Shown here piece after piece: positions 59,662 through 64,000 of a DNA stretch of 64,000 nucleotides. The first letter of the stretch is position 1. Each line of letters opens with the position of its first letter. Under the pieces are notes generated by a model that was given only the letters and a program-made list of their open reading frames with translations, ran no database searches and was not told the DNA's origin. Where the stretch lies: contig OZ244933.1 of NCBI GenBank assembly GCA_965222065.1, forward strand, positions 1,612,001 through 1,676,000, written 5' to 3'. A program made the position numbers and the translations under genes. This DNA is from GM7GCV1 sp965222065 (GTDB lineage: Bacteria; Pseudomonadota; Gammaproteobacteria; Pseudomonadales; GM7GCV1).

Positions 59662-60626
59662 CAATTGGCTCCTTCACTCTTATATTGTGATAAAACTTGC
59701 TCGGCCAATGATTTGGGCGCCAGAGGAAAACCAAGCGCCATACGTGAATCAAAATAGGCCTGTGCAACTGCCCGGGCCAATGTGCGTACCCGCAAGATAA
59801 ATCGCTGACGTTCAGTCACGGAGATGGCGTGGCGTGCATCCAGTAGATTAAACGCATGGGATGCCTTCATGACCATCTCATAAGCGGGCAGTGGCAGCCC
59901 CTGTGCCAACAACTGATTGCAGCTGGTTTCATATTCGTCAAAAGCACTGAACAGGAAATCAACATTCGCCTGTTCAAAATTGTAGGCGGACATCTCTTTC
60001 TCGTTTTGGAGAAAAACGTCGCCGTAAGTGACAGGCGTTCCGTCAGGTGCTCGCGCCCATATGAGGTCGTAAATGCTGTCAACACCTTGCAAGTACATGG
60101 CGATGCGTTCAAGTCCGTAGGTAATTTCACCGCTGACCGGGAAGCACTCGAGACCGCCCACCTGCTGGAAATAAGTGAACTGTGTGACTTCCATGCCATT
60201 TAACCAGACTTCCCAGCCCAGCCCCCAGGCACCAAGTGTGGGTGATTCCCAGTTATCTTCGACAAATCTAATGTCATGGATAGACGGGTCGATACCAAGC
60301 ATTTTCAGGGAATCCAGATAGAGCTCCTGGATATTATCAGGCGAAGGTTTAAGGATGACCTGGAACTGATAGTAATGTTGCAGTCGATTGGGATTCTCGC
60401 CGTAACGACCATCTGTCGGGCGACGACAGGGTTGTACATAGGCCGTATTCCAGCTCTCAGGCCCGATGGCTCGCAAAAAGGTTGCCGGATGAAAGGTTCC
60501 CGCGCCGACCTCCATATCAAGGGGCTGCAAGACCACGCAACCGTAATCACCCCAAAATTTTTGCAGGCGTTGTATCAGACCCTGAAAGGTTTCTGAACCT
60601 TCCTTATTTTCAGTTTCAGTATTCAC
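59661..60626 (-). CDS. glyQ: Glycyl-tRNA synthetase alpha subunit
   Basis: 321 residues. TFQGLIQRLQKFWGDYGCVVLQPLDMEVGAGTFHPATFLRAIGPE is the invariant start and class II motifs follow (for example EVTQFTYFQQVGGLECFPVSGEITYGLERIAMYLQGVDSIYDL). It catalyses glycyl-adenylate formation with the beta subunit. The promoter lies in the 151 bp gap to the acyltransferase gene on the other strand. Confidence 0.98.
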   Translation of the reverse strand: MNTETENKEGSETFQGLIQRLQKFWGDYGCVVLQPLDMEVGAGTFHPATFLRAIGPESWNTAYVQPCRRPTDGRYGENPNRLQHYYQFQVILKPSPDNIQELYLDSLKMLGIDPSIHDIRFVEDNWESPTLGAWGLGWEVWLNGMEVTQFTYFQQVGGLECFPVSGEITYGLERIAMYLQGVDSIYDLIWARAPDGTPVTYGDVFLQNEKEMSAYNFEQANVDFLFSAFDEYETSCNQLLAQGLPLPAYEMVMKASHAFNLLDARHAISVTERQRFILRVRTLARAVAQAYFDSRMALGFPLAPKSLAEQVLSQYKSEGAN

Positions 60627-60777
60627 GTTTCCTCAGTAGCCCGTTCAGGGAGCACCATTCTGGACGTTATATTTTGGACAATGTTTGGACAAAGGCGGCG
60701 ATTATAGCGGCTTGTTTGTCTGTGTATAAGGGCATGACGCGAGTGACTGCGTATAATGCCCGCAGATTTATTTTGGT

Positions 60778-61659
60778 GTGGCTATGCGACTGTTTTTTAT
60801 CCAATGTCTCGTGGGATTTTTTTCCAGGTTGCCGCTTGGACTCAACCGTTTTATCGCAGCGGGGATCGGTCGACTGATTTACCTGTTGAATGTCCGTGAG
60901 CGAAAAACCACAGAGCGCAATCTGGAACTATGTTTTCCGGAAATACCACCGGCAGAGAGAGTCGCACTTGCCCGGAAAAGTATTCGCCAGTCTGCCAGCT
61001 GGGCCCTGGAAACCAGTTCCGTCTGGTTTCGTGGCGAAGACTGGCGTGAATCCATAATTAAAAAAATACATAACCGCGATCTCTATGACCAGGCAAAATC
61101 GTCAAATCAGGGTGTCCTGCTGTTATTACCCCATTTTGGCAACTGGGAAATGATCGGTTTGTGGGTCGGCGATCAGTCGAAAACGACGGCGATGTACAGA
61201 ATGCCAAAAATGGAAAAACTTGACCCACTGGTCCGTCAGGCCAGATCCTACTCGGAGCTGACCTCGATGGTGCCAGCAACTGCTCGCGGAGTTATGTCGG
61301 TATTGAAAGCCCTGAAACGAGGCGAGCAAACCATTATCCTGCCGGATCAGGTGCCTGTGGGTGAAGGCGGTGTCTACTCGGAGTTCTTTGGTATCCCGGC
61401 CTATACCCAAACGCTGACGTTTAACCTGATTCAAAAAACCAGTCCGACCGTCCTGTTTGCCTATGCGCTGCGCGTCCCTGGCGGATTCGAGTTAGGTTTT
61501 TTTGAACCGCTGGAGGGAATATATTCGGAGAATGTCCAGGAGTCCGTTGATGCCATGAATCGCGGGGTCGAGCAACTTTGCCTGATGGATTTAAGCCAGT
61601 ACCAGTGGGAGTACAAGCGGTTTAAAAACCAGGCTGACGGCAAAGACTACTATCTATAA
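60778..61659 (+). CDS. LpxL-family (HtrB/MsbB-like) lipid A acyltransferase
   Basis: 293 residues (GTG 60778 or ATG 60784). LpxL/LpxM family: RERKTTERNLELCFPEIPPAERVALARKSIRQSASWALE and the catalytic LLLLPHFGNWEMIGLW (HX4E motif), then MYRMPKMEKLDPLVRQAR and TIILPDQVPVGEGGVYSEFFGIPAYTQTL. Such enzymes add a secondary acyl chain to Kdo2-lipid A at the inner membrane; which position is unknown. A TATAAT at 60752-60757 is a possible -10 without a clear -35. Confidence 0.9.
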   Translation: MAMRLFFIQCLVGFFSRLPLGLNRFIAAGIGRLIYLLNVRERKTTERNLELCFPEIPPAERVALARKSIRQSASWALETSSVWFRGEDWRESIIKKIHNRDLYDQAKSSNQGVLLLLPHFGNWEMIGLWVGDQSKTTAMYRMPKMEKLDPLVRQARSYSELTSMVPATARGVMSVLKALKRGEQTIILPDQVPVGEGGVYSEFFGIPAYTQTLTFNLIQKTSPTVLFAYALRVPGGFELGFFEPLEGIYSENVQESVDAMNRGVEQLCLMDLSQYQWEYKRFKNQADGKDYYL

Positions 61660-61684
61660 TAGAAGTGCTCGATAGTAGTCAATT
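61645..61684. terminator. Inverted repeat overlapping the acyltransferase stop
   Basis: Perfect 10-bp inverted repeat GACTACTATC (61645-61654) and GATAGTAGTC (61671-61680), 16-base loop, followed by AATTTT. It overlaps the stop region of the acyltransferase gene and lies just before the trkH stop on the other strand, so it may end both transcripts. The stem is not G/C-rich, so strength is uncertain. Confidence 0.5.
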
Positions 61685-63154
61685 TTAGCTGCGCCAATAC
61701 ATGGGCACGCATAGCACTATCAGGGTAAATAATTCGAGCCGGCCAAGAATCATGCAAAAGCAAAGCACCCATTTGGCAACGTCGTTTATCTCGGAATAAT
61801 TCAGCCCGACTTCCCCCAGGCCGGGACCGAGATTGTTAAGCGTGGCTGCGACAGCCGACCAGGCGGTCACATAATCTAGGCCTGTTGCCAGCAAGATCAC
61901 CACCATAATGTAGTAGATGATGAGATAGGCGCCAAAAAATCCCCAAATGGCGTCAGCGATTCTCGGGTTTACCGGGCGGTTACCCATTTTTATCGGGAAA
62001 ACGGCATTGGGATGAATCAGGCGGGATATTTCACGGATGGTCTGTTTGCCCAAAATCACCATGCGACCAATTTTGATGCCGCCACCGGTAGAGCCGGCAC
62101 AGGCACCAAAGAAAGACAAAATAATCAGTACAAAGGCAATATGCTGGGGCCAGGCAGAGAAATTGTCAGTGGTAAACCCCGTCGTGGTCATGATGGAAAT
62201 CGTGTGGAAAAACCCCTGCCGCAGTCCGCCGTTAAAGTGGTAGGTATTCCAGATGACCAGCGCCATTGCCACCACGATCATGCTGACAAAAAGCAGGCTG
62301 AAATATACGCGCGCCTCGGTATCCCTGAAATAGTGGCGAAACGTGTGCCGTGCAAACGTATAGTAGTGCAAGGCGAAGTTCAGTCCGGCGATTACCATGA
62401 ACACCATGCAGACGACCAAAATAAAATCGCTGTGCATGCCGGGTTGCTGGGTAAACCAGGCCATACTGTCATCGTGGGTGGAAAAGCCGCCAATGGAGAC
62501 AGTAGAAAATGAATGGGCGATGGCATCAAACAGGCTCATTCCCCCGGCCCAATATAGCGCGGCACAACAAACCGTCAGCGTCAGGTAAATAAAAAACAGT
62601 GCTTTGGCCGTTTCGGCGATTCTGGGCGTTAATTTGCTGTCTTTGACCGGTCCGGGTGTTTCAGCTCGATATAACTGCATCCCCCCAATACCCAGCATGG
62701 GCAAAATGGCCACGGCGATAACGATAATCCCGATACCTCCCATCCACTGCATCAGCTGGCGATAAAACAGCAGGGACTTTGGCAGGTCGTCCAGGCCTTG
62801 TATTACCGTTGCGCCGGTCGTGGTCAGACCGGAAATGGATTCAAACACAGCATCGGTAACACTCAGTTTTGGTGCAGCACTAAGCAAAAAGGGCAGGGAA
62901 CCCGCCATGCCCAGAACAAACCAGAACAGCACGGTAATCATAAAGCCATCCCGGGCCCTGAGTTCCTCGGTATATCTGGCGCAGGGAATCCAGATCAGTG
63001 CACCCAAACTAAAAGTGATCAGGAAGGCATAGACGAACACGGGTAATTTGTCGTCGTCATAAATCAGGGATACCAGCATGGGCAGAATATAGCTGGTGCT
63101 GAAAAGCATCAGCAGCAAACCGAGAATTTTAAATATGACGCCTGATCTAAGCAT
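61685..63154 (-). CDS. trkH: Trk potassium uptake protein TrkH
   Basis: 489 residues, about ten to twelve membrane helices with four potassium-channel-like pore segments; the filter-type motifs are seen in ISGLTTTGATVIQGLDDL, FSTVSIGGFSTHDDS, SIMTTTGFTTDNFSAWP and AVAATLNNLGPGLGEVG. GACAGSTGGGIKIGRM is the conserved loop. It is the translocating subunit of the TrkAH K+ system. It begins 14 bp after the trkA stop. Confidence 0.97.
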   Translation of the reverse strand: MLRSGVIFKILGLLLMLFSTSYILPMLVSLIYDDDKLPVFVYAFLITFSLGALIWIPCARYTEELRARDGFMITVLFWFVLGMAGSLPFLLSAAPKLSVTDAVFESISGLTTTGATVIQGLDDLPKSLLFYRQLMQWMGGIGIIVIAVAILPMLGIGGMQLYRAETPGPVKDSKLTPRIAETAKALFFIYLTLTVCCAALYWAGGMSLFDAIAHSFSTVSIGGFSTHDDSMAWFTQQPGMHSDFILVVCMVFMVIAGLNFALHYYTFARHTFRHYFRDTEARVYFSLLFVSMIVVAMALVIWNTYHFNGGLRQGFFHTISIMTTTGFTTDNFSAWPQHIAFVLIILSFFGACAGSTGGGIKIGRMVILGKQTIREISRLIHPNAVFPIKMGNRPVNPRIADAIWGFFGAYLIIYYIMVVILLATGLDYVTAWSAVAATLNNLGPGLGEVGLNYSEINDVAKWVLCFCMILGRLELFTLIVLCVPMYWRS

Positions 63155-63168
63155 GCTGTGGCCGGTGC

Positions 63169-64000
63169 CTAAAAGAAGCCCACGCCGACCTGGAACAGCT
63201 GTTCCACTTTGCGGATCTGTGATTTGTCCGAGAGAAACAGGATGACGTGATCCTGATCCTGGATAACGGTGTCTCCACCGCCCATCAGTGCGACCATGCG
63301 GCCATCCTTTTCACGGACGATGGCGCCGATGGTGGTGCCTTCGGGCAAGGTGATTTCATCAATCGTCCGACCGACCACCTTGGAGCTTTTATTGTCACCG
63401 TGCGCGACAATCTCCATGGCTTCTGCCGCACCCCGTCGAAGTGAGTACACACGTACTGTGTCGCCCCTGCGCACAAAGGTTAACAGCTTGCCAGTGGTAA
63501 TCTGGGCTGGAGATATGGCGATATCCAGATCAGAGGTCTGCATCATGTCGACATAGACGGAGTTATTGATCAGGGTAATGACCTTGCCGGCGCCCAGCTT
63601 TTTGGCCAGCATCGATGAAATGATATTGGCCGCGTCGTTATTGGTCAGTGCCAGGAACACATCCGTGCTATCGATATTTTCTGCCAGCAGCAGATCCTGG
63701 TCAGAGGAACTGCCGTTGAGCACAATGGCCTGGGTCAGGTTTTCCGCCAAAAAAGTGCAACGTTCCGGGTTAAGCTCAATCACCTTGGTGAGATAATCTT
63801 TCTCGATGGCTTCGGTAAAACGGAAGCCGATGTTTCCGCCGCCAGCGACAATAATTTTGCGATAAGGCTTTTCCTTGTGCGCCAGCTCTGACATAACTTT
63901 GCGTATAGCGCGCTTTGATGCCAGGAAAAAGACCTCGTCACCCTCGTGAATAACGGTGTCCCCGGTCGGGATAATGGCCTCGGATTGGCGATAAACGGCA
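63169..64000 (-). CDS. trkA: Trk system NAD-binding regulatory protein TrkA (5' end outside window)
   Basis: C-terminal 276 residues, reading continuously from the right edge in one frame (AVYRQSEAIIPTGDTVIHEGDEVFFLASKRAIRKVMSEL... then IIVAGGGNIGFRFTEAIE, the second Rossmann motif GGGNIG). The TrkA-C domain follows (ITLPEGTTIGAIVREKDGRMVALMGGGDTVIQDQDHVILFLSD). The full protein has about 457 residues, so about 180 N-terminal residues are missing. It gates TrkH in response to nucleotides, at the cytoplasmic face. Confidence 0.96.
   Translation of the reverse strand, partial: AVYRQSEAIIPTGDTVIHEGDEVFFLASKRAIRKVMSELAHKEKPYRKIIVAGGGNIGFRFTEAIEKDYLTKVIELNPERCTFLAENLTQAIVLNGSSSDQDLLLAENIDSTDVFLALTNNDAANIISSMLAKKLGAGKVITLINNSVYVDMMQTSDLDIAISPAQITTGKLLTFVRRGDTVRVYSLRRGAAEAMEIVAHGDNKSSKVVGRTIDEITLPEGTTIGAIVREKDGRMVALMGGGDTVIQDQDHVILFLSDKSQIRKVEQLFQVGVGFF

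Noticed and set aside
1..64000. CRISPR arrays, tRNA or rRNA genes, insertion sequences
   Set aside because: No regularly spaced repeats, cloverleaf-like segments, rRNA signatures or transposase frames were recognised on reading; a tRNAscan or Infernal run would be decisive.

Overview
The window is a bacterial chromosome segment of about 50% G+C by eye. It carries the replication-origin neighbourhood of a gammaproteobacterium. The order trkA-trkH / lpxL-type acyltransferase / glyQ-glyS / plsC-like / gyrB-recF-dnaN-dnaA / oriC / rpmH-rnpA-yidD-yidC-mnmE / mnmG-rsmG-parA-parB / atpIBEFHAGDC is the classical gammaproteobacterial origin layout. A marine, Cellvibrionales-like organism is a reasonable guess from the gene content, but a family-level assignment cannot be supported from this window alone. 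No rRNA, tRNA, insertion sequence, prophage or CRISPR array was recognised.

Region 1 (1-27510) is accessory. It starts with the N-terminal half of uvrD, which runs off the left edge. Then come many short, mostly plus-strand genes: a membrane-anchored AraC regulator, a DUF1272 zinc protein, a heparanase-like GH79 glycosidase, a CsaA-like tRNA-binding protein, a CPBP protease, TspO, an MFS carrier, GNAT acetyltransferases, a SemiSWEET, a macrodomain protein, a VIT-type carrier and small redox proteins. Three minus-strand units interrupt this series: a divergent Nramp-like carrier; a unit with an ATP-grasp ligase, a large protein with a papain-like Cys-His-Asn signature, and a secreted SRPBCC protein; and an orphan PAS/histidine kinase.

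Region 2 (27521-34710) is the complete ATP synthase operon on the minus strand, atpI to atpC. It has a clear sigma70-type promoter, a perfect DnaA box touching the atpI start codon, and a bidirectional terminator. Region 3 (34829-40450) lies between parB and atpI. It holds an iron-uptake cassette (TonB-dependent receptor, a small membrane protein and a PepSY-TM protein) with a Fur box inside the receptor promoter, plus a MATE efflux gene 9 bp downstream of parB.

Region 4 (40460-50046) holds the partition and origin-left genes parB, parA, rsmG, mnmG, mnmE, yidC, yidD, rnpA and rpmH. A convergent SDR gene and a 0.5 kb A/T-rich DnaA-box-like region sit between mnmG and mnmE. Region 5 (50047-56821) is oriC and dnaA-dnaN-recF-gyrB. 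Two perfect parS sites lie inside the recF coding sequence, so the ParAB system encoded 12 kb away has its centromere sites next to oriC. Region 6 (56854-64000) has plsC-like, glyS, glyQ, an LpxL-family acyltransferase, trkH and the C-terminal part of trkA, which is cut by the right edge.

The strongest leads are the ATP-grasp plus Cys-His-Asn protein pair, the parS sites in recF, the heparanase-like enzyme without a visible signal peptide, the DnaA box in the atp leader, and the A/T-rich region beside mnmG.
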